Source: Karalla daura
Lineage: Eukaryota > Chordata > Actinopteri > Chaetodontiformes > Leiognathidae
DNA: 64,000 bases
Direction of reading: 5' to 3'
Assembly: GCA_029224185.1 (NCBI GenBank)
Contig: CM055191.1
Span: 13,134,188-13,198,187 of the forward strand
The notes beneath the pieces are model-generated. The model ran no database searches. It was not told the DNA's origin and worked only from the letters and a program-made list of their open reading frames with translations. Below are positions 10,513 through 22,700 of this stretch, one piece after another. How positions within the stretch are numbered: the stretch's first letter is position 1; each line of letters starts with the position of its first letter. The translations under genes were made by a program, and so were the position numbers.

Positions 10513-13500
10513 TCAAACACTGCGAGCCAGTGAGGTGAGACCTTTAACAGCGATGCACAGGACCAGAGGGAGATTTCCTGGCTGGGGGCTGATTTCTGTC
10601 TTCACCGTGTCCCCGTCTCTCTTCAGGGACACGTTAGAGGAGGCCAACAGACGCTCAGCCTTGTCGTAGTGCTCTTGGGAGTGGGCGGTCAGAGGCGCCT
10701 CTCCTTTCCCTGCCAGGCTGTGTACCTGGAACATACGTGGCGGTGATTGAAAGAAACAAATATCACGTCATGTGTTTTATTCCTCTTGGTATGAAGCGAT
10801 GCCACTAACCAGAGGCTCCAGAGCCTGCAGCGCTGTGAGGCTGCAGCACATCCCCAAGACGGCCAGGCAATCGTTTGTCATCTCTGGAAGAAGAAGAAGA
10901 CCCAGATATGAGAGGAACGCAGAGCTGAGCGGAATGAGGTTTTTAGGACATTCTCCGTGCCTCTCCTCCTGACCTCACACTCGAGGAGAGTGAACGGGGC
11001 TTCGAGCAATACATCAAAAAGCAGCGTGCTGCTGTCTCACCGTCCAATGCTCCGGCGATGAGGTGCAGGGCTGTGAGCAGTGGCGTGGCCCGGCCCGCCT
11101 CACCGGGCTGCTCCAGGAGCTCCAGAATAGCCCGGATGCTCTGCCTCTGAGACTCTGTGACCTCGCCGAGGTCCGGTGTCTTACCCTGGGAGATCTGGTC
11201 CAGCTGGAGGAAAAGCAGACGATTTAAGAGCACGGAGGAAATAACGAGCGGACATGATGACCGCAGCGTGGACGCAGGCCGGCCCACTCACCACGCTCTC
11301 GAGCGACGCGACGGCCCCGCGGTCCTCCATGACCTTCGCCAGTTGCTGGAGCAGGGCCGACCTCGTGGCGTCCGGGAGGGAGGAGAGCAGCTGGAAGTGA
11401 TCGCTCAGTTGCTCCAGCTCTGCTCATATGGAAAAGAAAACATTTTGTATTGGGACTCAGGCCACAACAACAAGCATCCTGAGCGATGTGATCGAAAACA
11501 AAAAGAGATGCATTTACTGGCCATCAGCGACTGATGAAGTAATGCAAGTTTACATCACCATTCTGATAAGGCGGCGCTGCTCTCATGATCTTCAGAAACA
11601 TGCCTTTCTTGTCACATCATCCATGCTGTAAAGCCGAGCAGTAAACAGTAATTTACCTCGTCGGAGGCGAGTGTTTTCAGACGGCTCGGCCCCCGAGGCG
11701 CCACACAGTCGTCTCCCAGCGTGGCCGTCCACTTCAAACCCTCCTCTGGTGTCAGCCATCAGACACAGCTCTGTGGGGGGAAAAACACAGAGCTGTTACG
11801 ATAAAAACAAGACCGATGTCTGGCTTTTTTCAGGAATGCAGCGGACAGTTTCTGACCGTAGTGTCCATCGTGTTTGATCTCCAGCTCTATCAGAGCATAG
11901 GCGATGGTAGTGTGGACGGGAATCTCCATGGAAACGTTGCTGTCATTGCTCAAGCTCCCATTCTCCTTCAGTGTAACCTGCAGATATAAACGATATACGC
12001 AGAGACAGAACTATTTTAATGATAGATTGGTCAATGTCAGCATTTTTTTGAGTATTTGTATTGTGTATTAAGTATTTTAATTCAACTTTCTTTGATCTCA
12101 GCTTCTTCAGTGTCAGTATTTTCTGGTTTATTCAGTACTCTGACAGAAAACTGAATGTTGAGGACAAAAAAAGGCATTTAAAGACTTAATTTTGGCCTTT
12201 GTAAAACAAGCATTCACAGTTTTAGCTGTTTTGATGGATTTTTTAAACCAACGATGATTAGTCAAGAAAGTAATTGGCAGCTTAACTGACTACAAAAATG
12301 ATCCCTCCTTTTATGAGGAAGTTTATAAGTTAGTTAATAAAATAACTACATTCCCTGCATACTTTTTAGCAGCAAGCAGGACAACACCTTAGAGAGAAAC
12401 TAAATTATTGTTGCAGAAGAGGAATTCAATCCCCTTCCTCAACCAAGAGGTGGCACAGGTTGCGAGAAAAAATCTCTCTCTACTCTCTCCATCTACTCTA
12501 TTCAGTTTACAGTGGAACCTGCGAAAAGTGGGAAGCTGCAAACCGAGGAGGAACTACAACATACAGACCACAACCAAACAGGCTGATTATACAACCAGAA
12601 CGGAGGACAGCCGGGACCACTGTGTTCAGCCTCTCCTGTGCTTGTACCTTTGGCATCTTGGGCGTGCAGAGGCTCAGCCCTCCTCCACAGGTTCCTCCCT
12701 GCTGCACCTCCTCGATGACCGAGCAGGGCTGAGTGGTCACGATGCGCTCCTTCACGATGCCGAACGACTGCCGCTGCTTCTCCTTGGTCTGCTGGACCAG
12801 ACTGTGGGACATGTCCAGGAGCCTGAGACATCGAAATGACACACGTCAGTGTTGAGCGTCCTCACAGTTGTGGAATGTACACAGAGAAGCTCTGTGTCAA
12901 CCCAAAACAAAGGTCTGAGTGTTAATGCACAACTAAAACCCCTCACCTGTGCAGCTTTATGGTGGGACAAAGATCATTCTTGCTATTTACAGTTTTTTTT
13001 AAACACTCTGGATATTATTAATTAGCAGAATATGAATAATAGTATTTCTAATTTAACCCAATTTTCAAGGTTAATGATCATTAGGGCACACAGTAGTTTG
13101 GTGAATTGTGCTGTGGCATAACACAGTAAGAAGGCACTGTAAACTCCAGACACAGTCCAAAAACATGCATGTTTGGATTCATTTTAGACTCTAATTGAGA
13201 GAGATTGGTATGTGTGAATGTCCTGTTATGAACAGGCAGACCTGCTGTATTCCCTTCTGTATTCTCATTTTACTTTGTAGGCTGTTCTCGATGTTAGAGT
13301 TTCATATATTTCTCCTGATCTCTACGCTTGGCTGATGCAACATTTTTTAGATCTGGGGATAGCACAGCGGGAGCAGATGAGGAACTAACCGGTCTTTGGA
13401 GTCTCGCAGCAGCTTCTGCACGTCCACTTCCTCTTTCTTCAGGCTGCCAAACTCTGACTGGAGTTTGGAGGAGTCTTTACCCCCCACGGTCACACTGGAG

Positions 13501-13877
13501 TGGATGAAGCTTGCGTCCAAAGTGCCCTGGATGTTGTCTCCATACTTTCCGTTGAATTTGATGAAGTCTGTCTCTATGACACCTGCAGACAGTGAGATAA
13601 TGAAGTGCAGGACAAATCAATGGCACGTATCAATACCTCTCCAGGGGCAAACACTGAGGTTTCTCTGCTCACCTGGTTTTATAGGGGTGTCCCCTGCCAG
13701 TACATCATTGAGGGTGAAGTCAGTGGGGATGTATTTAGGCTTCTGCCAGAACCAGAAGCCTTTCCTCTTCACCACCACAGACAGGACAGATATGGCGTCA
13801 TTCGGGCTGGACACAGGGATCAGGAGACCTCCGCGGTCCACCTCCTCCACAAAGTTCCTGGTGGCCGTGGCAAACAT
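10513..13877 (-). CDS. gsdme: Gasdermin E (DFNA5 homologue)
   Basis: Cytosolic pore-forming effector of pyroptosis, held inactive by its C-terminal domain until a caspase cuts the linker. Coding exons in transcript order: 13877-13673, 13582-13390, 12822-12648, 11977-11857, 11770-11657, 11419-11292, 11203-11041, 10883-10810, 10725-10513. They sum to 1386 nt (461 codons plus stop); human GSDME has 496. The start MFATATRNFVEEVD and the FWFWQKPKY segment match the gasdermin N-terminus, and VHTTIAYALIEL matches the conserved N-domain core. A caspase-like motif FEVD, followed by Gly, lies at 243-246 in the inter-domain region. The C-terminal repressor domain is complete and carries adjacent cysteines at 379-380, aligned with the human Cys407/Cys408 pair. 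The full-length C-terminal domain excludes pejvakin, the other gasdermin linked to an OSBPL gene. The frame is intact throughout. Confidence 0.95.
13085..13250 (+). repeat. Degenerate SINE-like teleost repeat (gsdme intron 2)
   Basis: Carries the family landmarks gtccaaaaacatgcatg (13155-13171) and agactctaattg (13187-13198). The 5' half is badly eroded. Confidence 0.65.
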
Positions 13878-14248
13878 CTCTCAGCTGGGTTCAAGAGCTG
13901 GAGGATCGAGGTGAAGATGAAGATGAGCAGGGTAGATAGTCAGATCAGGGGCTGGGGTCCACACCCATGTGTGCTCTTCTACTGGCTAAAAACAACCAAG
14001 TCGAGTTGCTTTCTTTCTTGCACTGAAAGCACCGCTTCAGCTTATTTAAACACTTAATCTGTAAATTAAACATTAGTCGAGTGAGATATCTGTTTAAAAA
14101 CACACTTATTTATGCCAAGAAAGAGCTACATGCTAATAGCATAACAAAGTCTCAAAACAATGCTGCTTTCAGCGAAATGTCTGAGAGGTGCAGAAAAGGA
14201 GCAAAGGGGGTGAAAGTAAGTGGAAACCCAGGGGTGTTACCACCTTAC

Positions 14249-14400
14249 CTGAAGCGTCTGTTCTAGTGAAGAACCAGAGGAAGTTTCTCTGTGTGGTTTA
14301 GGAGAAACAAGGCTTCAACATTTCAACCTCAGCTGCAGCGAGTCTGAGGCAGTCTGTGGACAAAGGACATGCAGATGCCCCGCCTGTCTCCCACCACAGG
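14249..14400 (-). other. gsdme: Possible noncoding first exon of gsdme
   Basis: On the minus strand a good donor (CAG|GTAAGG) has its exon side at 14249, and the coding exon that starts at 13877 is preceded by several candidate acceptors (for example CCAG or GAGAG). A short 5' UTR exon beginning somewhere above 14300 is therefore plausible. The upper limit given is a guess, and there is no transcript support. Confidence 0.35.
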
Positions 14401-14952
14401 AAGCTGTCAAAACACTGCTGCACTGTATTGTACTACTGCTGTTATTACTACCACCAATGCTACTGCAACTCCTAACAATCACGGCAACTATTATTATTAT
14501 TTTTTTTGCATGTTGTCTGATTTCTACGTCTCAGCACAATAAAATCCCACGGACCGCAAACGTCTCAGCGTCGCAATTCACCTTGATTGACGTGACTTTA
14601 TATTAACTTTACCGCTCTGGATTTCAGGGACAAACGTTGCACTTTTTTCTTTTAACTAAAGACAAAGTGGAGAATCTAAATATTTCATCCGCTACATACG
14701 CATATGAAATAACACTGTTAGATAACAATCTGGGCTCTGAGCAAGTGTTACTGCTTTGTCTTGAAGAGGAAATTATCACTGCAAACCGTTTACATTTTTA
14801 TCTAAACCTGTTTTTCATGCGTCTTCGGTTTCGATGAACGTACCCTCACGTCATGTGATCGTTTGAAGTTCACAGCTCCACATTGATTATTACTTGTTGC
14901 CACCTAGTGGATAGTTCACTTATCGATCCATGTTCCATATTTATAAGAGATG

Positions 14953-15034
<82 letters not shown>

Positions 15035-15913
15035 CAGAGCAAGTAATCATCACATACTTAAATATTAAATCTGTAATTTACTTAAATATTACATCTGTAA
15101 TTTACTGATTCGTCTCATTTTATTGTACATGACCCTTTCCTTACCTCTTCACTGTAACCACTTCCCTTTTATTTCATATTCGGTAATGGGTTCAGGTGCA
15201 TTTGATCTGACAACCTTAACTCTGTCATTAGATTATTATCATTATCCAACACGAATATAAACCGCAGACACAGCGAAGTGCTTTTATCTCAGATAAGAGC
15301 CGGATTTGAATGAACGAGGCATTAAACCGTCACCTGACATCTGTGTGACACAACCACAACAAACACTACAGTATAAACACTGCGAGCTGTGTGAGGTCTT
15401 TATGTTGGGATTCCTGTCTGTGAAGCGAGGCCGAGCCATTAAATTAGAAAATGTGGATGTGATCTTTCACCCCTGTCCCACATCCCAGAGTGAGTGAACA
15501 CGGTGGTGGATCTATGATATTATAGAGACACACCTCAAGAGAGTCGTCACAGCAGATAACCTGAGAGGTGTTCCAGGACATAATGTTCTTTTTCACACTG
15601 AACCTTCTTGACCTCTCCAGCTAAAGGATTTAAAATAACTATTACAGAGTTTCCTGGCACAGGCATGCACAGAGATACTCCATTACCACAAAATTAATTT
15701 TCTTCTCTGTGACTTTAAAACTGATGAATCAGTTCTTTTCCCTTTTGAGGTTTGTACATTTTACACCACGCCTACGATAATGTTGTCTGTCTGACGAGTC
15801 AGCATCTGCACTGAGGCGAAAACTGAGATAAAGGTCCAGGTCAGAGCTTTTTGCTTTCAGAGTTTCGAAGCAAGAAGTCACAAATGACACAAATGAAAGA
15901 AAGCATCAGAGAT
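14401..15913. other. Intergenic interval between gsdme and the osbpl3 3' end
   Basis: No gene is supported. It holds a GATA microsatellite (14951-15034) and AT-rich sequence. The short open frames around 14637 and 15306 have no recognisable features. Confidence 0.55.
14951..15034. repeat. (GATA)n microsatellite
   Basis: About 20 near-perfect GATA units, the complement class of the TATC arrays elsewhere in the window. Confidence 0.95.
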
Positions 15914-15919
15914 TTTATT
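15914..15919 (-). terminator. osbpl3: Candidate polyadenylation signal of osbpl3
   Basis: AATAAA on the minus strand (TTTATT on plus), about 790 bases beyond the osbpl3 stop, implying a 3' UTR over 15.9-16.7 kb. Confidence 0.5.
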
Positions 15920-16711
15920 TGAGCTCACGGAGCATAGTTCTGGACACTTTCAGTCCCAAAGCCCCGGGGTCCAGGTAAACAATGGTGCAATGATGGATGG
16001 AGTGAAAAACGGCTGGATGGTTGCTTTGCTACCGCTGCTCATAGCTACACGATCATTCACACAGTCATAGCAAAAAAAAAAAAAAAGCACAGAAAAGTCA
16101 CGTAAGGATTTAAAGATCATTTGAACAAATTTTGTTTGGTCTTAAGAATTCCTTACAAAACATGATTTTAAAAAAAAGATGCAACAGATGTATAAATTAA
16201 ACAACGGGGGGCACAACGAGTAAGGCATCAGGCAGGTGCAGAATAAATATCGGCTGTGTACACTTTATCAATGGCATATCAAGGCTAGTTTATCTCAGAG
16301 GTAGAGAATGCCCATGATAAGACGACAGCTAAAGTGACCAGTTGTTTGGTACGTTTGAGTCTAGTGTAGACAACTCGTGATAAGGACTTATCTCCCTTCA
16401 CACACATACACGCTGGTTGTCTCGCTTGTTGTTTCTCAGTTTTACATGATGCAGTGTGACATATCAGGTGAAAATATGGGCTAAAGTTGCCAAAAAAAAC
16501 CAAAAAAACGTAACAACATTCTCATTATATGTTTTGCATAAACATGTCTGCACAACTTATATAAGCACTTGCTATTAAGGCAATAATAACTCTGATGGAC
16601 GACGATAGAGAATGAGGAGGGCGAGACTGGGATACGGACGTCACCAGAACCAGCCTGGATCACAGTAGAGGCTGCGCGGGTCACCCACACATATGATCTG
16701 CAGTCCAGGGG

Positions 16712-19700
16712 TCACCACAGCATCGGGAAATCTATGTGGGTGAAGTCCGGGTCCTTCCTCAGCTCCCAATACGTGTTGTTGCTCACCCAGGTCTCATCCT
16801 TCGACTTCCTGCGGAGGCAGAATGTAAAGGGTTGAGCTTCAAAGCTCAAAGCCCTGCTCACTTTGCCATGCTCTTTCGGTAATTTTTGGGGCTACCTGAA
16901 GAATTTAGGTTGATGTGTTAGGTTGCTCTCCTGCAGGACTCTCCGCCTCTCTCTCTGCAGCTCCTCAATCCTCTGTTTCTGCTCCTCCGCAGCCTCCAGG
17001 TTCCCCTCCTCCAACAATCTGCCAGAGAGACAGACACATTTATTATGCAAACACAAAAAAAAACAACCTTCTTTCAAATGCGATCTCCATCACCATTTTT
17101 TTTTTGGCTTTGAGAGTAAGAAAACCTAATTATAGATGAACACAAAAACAAATCACTCAGAATACTAAAGGACGACAGGCAGCATTGTTTTATTTTACTT
17201 TGATGGCAAAAGATGCACGAGTCCTCTGACTGTGGCGCCATGTGGCTGCGTTCAGAGTTCAGACTGCAGGCTTTTAAACTTCAGAGATGTGAGCTAAAAT
17301 TAGTTTGATTTCAATGCAATATCTGCCTTTACTTGCTTGTCTAAACATGAGTTGTGATGTGCTATTTTTGGGCCGTTTTTCATCATTCAAGAAAAGCAGG
17401 TCAAGAGCACATACCACTGATATCAGAAAATAAATATTCACACACAGAGTTTTTTCTTTTTATTTATATATTTCAGTCTAATAACACTGTGGTGGCAGGT
17501 CAACCTTTTTAACCAGATTTTTCAGCATGTTTTATCTAATTTAAATCATCATATTTCTCATTTACATGATGTTTGAGAGGCACATTTAATGAGTGGTTAA
17601 CACCATTGTCCAACAGCAAGTAGGATCTGAGTTCACCTCCTGTATCAGACTGGGGGCCTATCCGTGTTTAGTTTGCATGTTCTTCCTTTGTATGTGTGGG
17701 TTTTCTCCAGGCACTCCAGTTTCCCTTCACAGTCCAAACCCACGCATATTTGCTGTAGGTAAACTCTGAATTGCCCCAAGGTGTGAGTGAGAGAGTGAAT
17801 GGTGTATGCGTGTGCTCGGTGACTTGTTCAGAGTGTATAACCTGCCTGTCTTCCTCTTCTCTCTCTCACCTTTGGTCCACACGTAGCCTTGTGTCTGTGG
17901 GCGGCAGCAGCAGTTTCAGGGAAGGGTCCAGCTCGTTCAGTTCAATGGCAAACTTGGTGAAGCCGTAGTACTGCTCATGGTCCCCCGGCATTGTTTCTAC
18001 AAAGCACACACATATTGTCTGCTGCATCAGATTCGCTGCCAAAAGTAAAGTAAAGTAAAACCTCTCAGTGATTCCTCATGAAACATACTCGCTCTCCAGA
18101 TGCACGTGGCCGAGGGCGGGTCGCCACAGAAAACCGCTTCATGCCACTTTCCGAAGAGTTTGTGGACGACTTTCCCTTTACTATCTGTGATCGTCCCCTC
18201 CACCTCGTTCACACTGGAATTCCAGTATTTGGCCTGTGGATGGAAGAGACAGTGAGACGGAGGGGAAAATAGGTTGCAGAGAGGAGTTACATGACCACAT
18301 CATGTCCTCTCGCAGTCAGCAGATGTTGCTGTTGCGTAAAGCAGCCGGTGCCTCGCTGCGTGATACTGGGCTGGCAAGTTTAATGAGACACGAGGACGCA
18401 TAATGATTTCAGACATGTCTTGACTCGATATCCTGCACAGCTTCAGGAGGTCTTTCAAATGGGCACACACTAAAGCAATTAACCTTATCCTCTCAGCAAA
18501 GGCTCCCACACATCAAACGCTGGGGAACGTCGAGGGGTTCTCGCTGAGATGTAGGTGAGGTGCACCATCTGTGTGGATGGTTTATGGGCTAATAAAGGGA
18601 CTCCTGTCTCTGCTATGGCTGTTGCTCATTTGCACATATAGGAGAATTCATTTCCATGCATGAATATGTCCCTGTGGTTCATAGCACAACCATATGGCCA
18701 AAGAAAATAGCCTAGACAGTGTGAGAGCACACTAAGATATGTAGGTGTGAATGAATGCCAGCAAGATTCACTGATATTTTCAAATGTAATTTTGTAACTA
18801 GGCCCAAAGTTATTTCCAGTTTGGAGGTTTTTCACCTGCAGGTTGTTGTCGCTCCCTGGCACAAAGTGAATGAAAACACAATTACTTTGTGTAGTGAGCA
18901 GGAGACTCCGCCCGACAACGCATCGCAAATCCATCTGCTGTTGTGGAAATGCTGCGGCAGTCAAAGGTCAGACATAAATCCGCTGAAAGCATCGACTGCG
19001 AGCGCGTTTTAACACTCTTTCCTGCTTTAGAAAGGTGCAGCAAAAATAAGCATGCCTCGGCTCGCAAGGAAGCGACGTTCAGCCGTGGGAGGACCGGCTC
19101 GAATAAGGAATTAATTTGTCATGAGAAATGTAGACGGATGCAGAGTGCAGCTCGAGCAGAACCGTCGACAGGATAGTTAGCGCGTCCGCATGAATGATGC
19201 ATTTGAAGGAGTTGTCGCTGAAGCTGAGGAGTCATTAAAGGTGGCCGCAGTCTTGCGCACCGTGACTATATATAGACGCTTATCTCACCTTAATAAAGGT
19301 GATCTTGCACTGACAGACATCGCTGCTGGTGTTCCTGATGGAGATCTCGCCGTAGTGCTCGATCCAACGCTGCCCGCTGAGAATGTTGTGGATGCAGGAC
19401 GTCACCTTGTTCCACTCATAATGGTCTCCAGTGCTAGAAAAAGGATGGGGGGGGGGGGGGTTATACCATTTACTTGATGTGCTTTGTACCGTCTGTGTGT
19501 ATGTGTGTGTGTGTGAAAACACGTGGCTCACCCTGGCAGCATCACGTGCGTGGTGCCAACAGGAACGATCTCCATCGACTTCCCCCAGAACTTGTTCTTA
19601 CACCTCACATCTAAGAATTCAATCAGAGGAAAGAAATAAAACATCTCATTTTGGACGACTGCACGTTCTTGAATTCTTCGCTTGTGCTGTGTCCTGCGCT

Positions 19701-22700
19701 CCTCTACCTTGCCAGAAGATGAAGTTTTTAGACTCTGCGTGGCAAGCTGAGATGGGAGGGTGATGGCTGACCTGAGAATATAAGCCAACCAGCTGGGTTA
19801 GTGCAATGCTGGTAAATACAGTGATAAGGCATGATTTGCTGTTCACACATACCTGCTCTGCGACAAAGCGAAAGCCTTTATCTGGCCGGTCACACTCGTA
19901 CGTCTCTCCCAGCACGGGGTTGAAAGGCTTTCCTCCAGTTCTGTAGTAGCTGGATGCGTAGCCCGATACGACGAACGTAGCGATGTATATCTACGCGAGG
20001 TGCAATCGATATGGTCAGATGAACCGCTTTGATATCTTTCTTTTTTTTTTCATTGCATAATAATGAGTCATCAAAACTGAAGCAGCGGAAAACTCATAAA
20101 AGAACATTAAACATCTCCCGGGGCCATCGCTCACGACTATCTCGCTATCCGAGCCGCATCATCAATCTGAAGTGCCACTTATCATTGGTTCATAATGTGT
20201 GTCAAACTCCATTCTTACTCACAGCAGTTCCAATTTCCTGCCTAATTCACTGCAGCGTGCAAAGTGACAGACTGAATATCCCTGTGATACGGCAGACAGC
20301 GCCGTGTTTCTCTCACTCATTCTCAGTCTAAAAAGTCCAAATGCTGGAAGTGGATAAAAGCCCCGCCAGCAGGAGCGCCCGCTCCAGAGGAGGAACAGCC
20401 AGGAACAGGCTAATTCCTGGCACATGCAGTTGTGATCAAGAGTCAATTAAATCTGTGTTGGCCTGCTGCGACTAACAGATTGCACCGAGTCTTTCTTTGG
20501 ACCGATGGACTTTTCTAGCTTCTGACACTGCAGTTTAAGAATAGTTTCACAACTTTGGGGAAAACACTTATTCACTTTCCTGCTGAGACAAGATCGATAG
20601 CACTTTCACGTCGACGTGCCACTTACAAAGATAGATCCAGCAGGCGATTAACTCAAACTGAAAACGGCGAAACGTCCAGCCCGGTTCATTATTGTGTGTT
20701 CACATTCAACAACAAAAAAAAAAAGACTGGATATTGTATTCAGTCAGCTTTGGAAAGGCTTTCAGCTGGACTTTTCTCACTTTGAGAAGAATTAATGATC
20801 AGTTAATAATCAACTCGTTCATCAAGCTTCATTTTCTCACTGAGAGATGGAATTTATCTAACTCCCAGCAAGCAAATGACTTCACAAAAGATCAAACCAT
20901 TGCTTTAATTAAATGGAGGAAAACCTATAGTTTTTTAATTCCCTAGAAGTACCACAGCATAAAAATTGTCTTTTTTTAAAAAACTTAATCAAGAGCCCTA
21001 TAGTCAGCTTTTTGGGTCAAGGATTTGAGTAAGTGATTTTCTTGTATCTGGCTGCAAAAAAAAAAAAATCAATATCCAACAAAAACTTTAACAAACTTTC
21101 CTGGAGATTGCTGCAAACTCTAACTGGCCCTATAAGAGGAGACCTATAAACGACTGAATGTGAACGTCCAAAAAAAGGGGGAGTCTCTCCACTCTTAAAA
21201 ACAGGAAACCGTAAATCTGTCAGCTCACCATACGCTCGAACGGGTCCTGCGTGTTGGCAGCCCTGTCCAGCAGCTCGCTGTACTCCAGCTCCTCGCACAG
21301 CCGCTGCAGGGTGTTGAGCGGCTCGTTGAGCTGCACAGGCATCGTCACTTTGGACAGGTCTTTTCCGATGTTGTTCCTGAGGATGTTCCACAGGCTGATG
21401 GTGCTGTTGTTGGGGCTGGGCGAGGGCAGACAGGACCGGCGCTGGTAGAGCACTGTGCCCTCCTCCCCCGAGCCTGCTAATAGTTTGTATGAAAAAAGGT
21501 CATGACTGCTATTAGTGCCGAGCACAACTAACAGACACACAAATAAGGGAGACTGCAAATTTTTTTTTTGCCATACTTTACCCGAATTTTGTCTCTCGCT
21601 CTCGTTGCTGAAGTTGTCCATGGAAATGTTGTCACTGATGTCACTGATGTATGAGTCATCTTCTGATACCTAAAGAGAAAAAAACACCCAGAAACTTTGG
21701 CTAATAGATCACAGATACATTTTTAATATCACCTGCACAGAGGGAGCGGGCAGGTCTCTTTCAACATCCTGTCACGTCAGCAGATCTAATGTGCGGGAGA
21801 TGAATGGTCCCTTAGGACCTGGTGGCAAATTTTCACTTTGCCCTGCTGTATTTTTAGATGAAAGTAATTAGCTTTCATTTTCACATTGTTTCCGCTCCAG
21901 CTGCTATCTGATCAGCCATGCTGCATGAACTCCGGAGGAAGAGCAGAGGGCAGACTTGTTTTTACGACACACTTAGTCAGATCTTAGCTTGACGACTGCG
22001 AGGTGATGTGGAGTGCGCGCCAGGACAGAAACGGCACGACGTGCTTAACCGTTTAGCACGGACACAGTGGGGGAAATGTCCTGTTGATTGGCAATAAACC
22101 CGCCGGTGGTAATTTTGTTTTAAACCCGTAGACTGTCTGGATTGATCTGACTCTGTGCCTGTCAGACAAATGGCTGCAAGCAGAGCGGGAATTAAAGTTT
22201 CGGCTGTAAACAAGACAAATTGCTCCAAACATCAGCAGTAATGATGATTCTGTTGTGCAGAGCCTCCACGGTGTAGAATATAAGACAGAGCGAGCAGCAG
22301 AAACAGAAATTACTGCTTAATTTTGACTCTCACCTCGTTCTCAGACGAGCTGGCTGACAACAAAACTTCCTGCGCGTCAAAGAACTCGGACAAAGACTCG
22401 GTGATTGAAGCTCTGCTCTCATTGGAGACCTGGTGCACGAGGGGCCGGGACTCATCCACAGACTCCTGTTTCTAGGAGACACAGGATTCACATCCGCTGT
22501 TCAGAGCAGTGAAAGGGCAAGATCGTCACCGCCGGGAGGGGCAGCAATTACAGGGTGATTCAGAGTATAATACAATCACAGTTTACAAGAGGGCACAGAA
22601 TACAAAACACGTTAGAGACCACACATGCGATATAGCGAGAGAAAGTCATTTATGATGCGGTATCAACTCGTGAGACTCAGACTTTCATAATAGCAGAAAC

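Noticed and set aside
10513..13877. Pejvakin (PJVK) as an alternative identity for the gasdermin gene, since PJVK lies near OSBPL6
   Set aside because: The protein has a complete gasdermin E-type C-terminal domain and FWFWQKPKY, not the short pejvakin C-terminus with its cysteine-rich motif.
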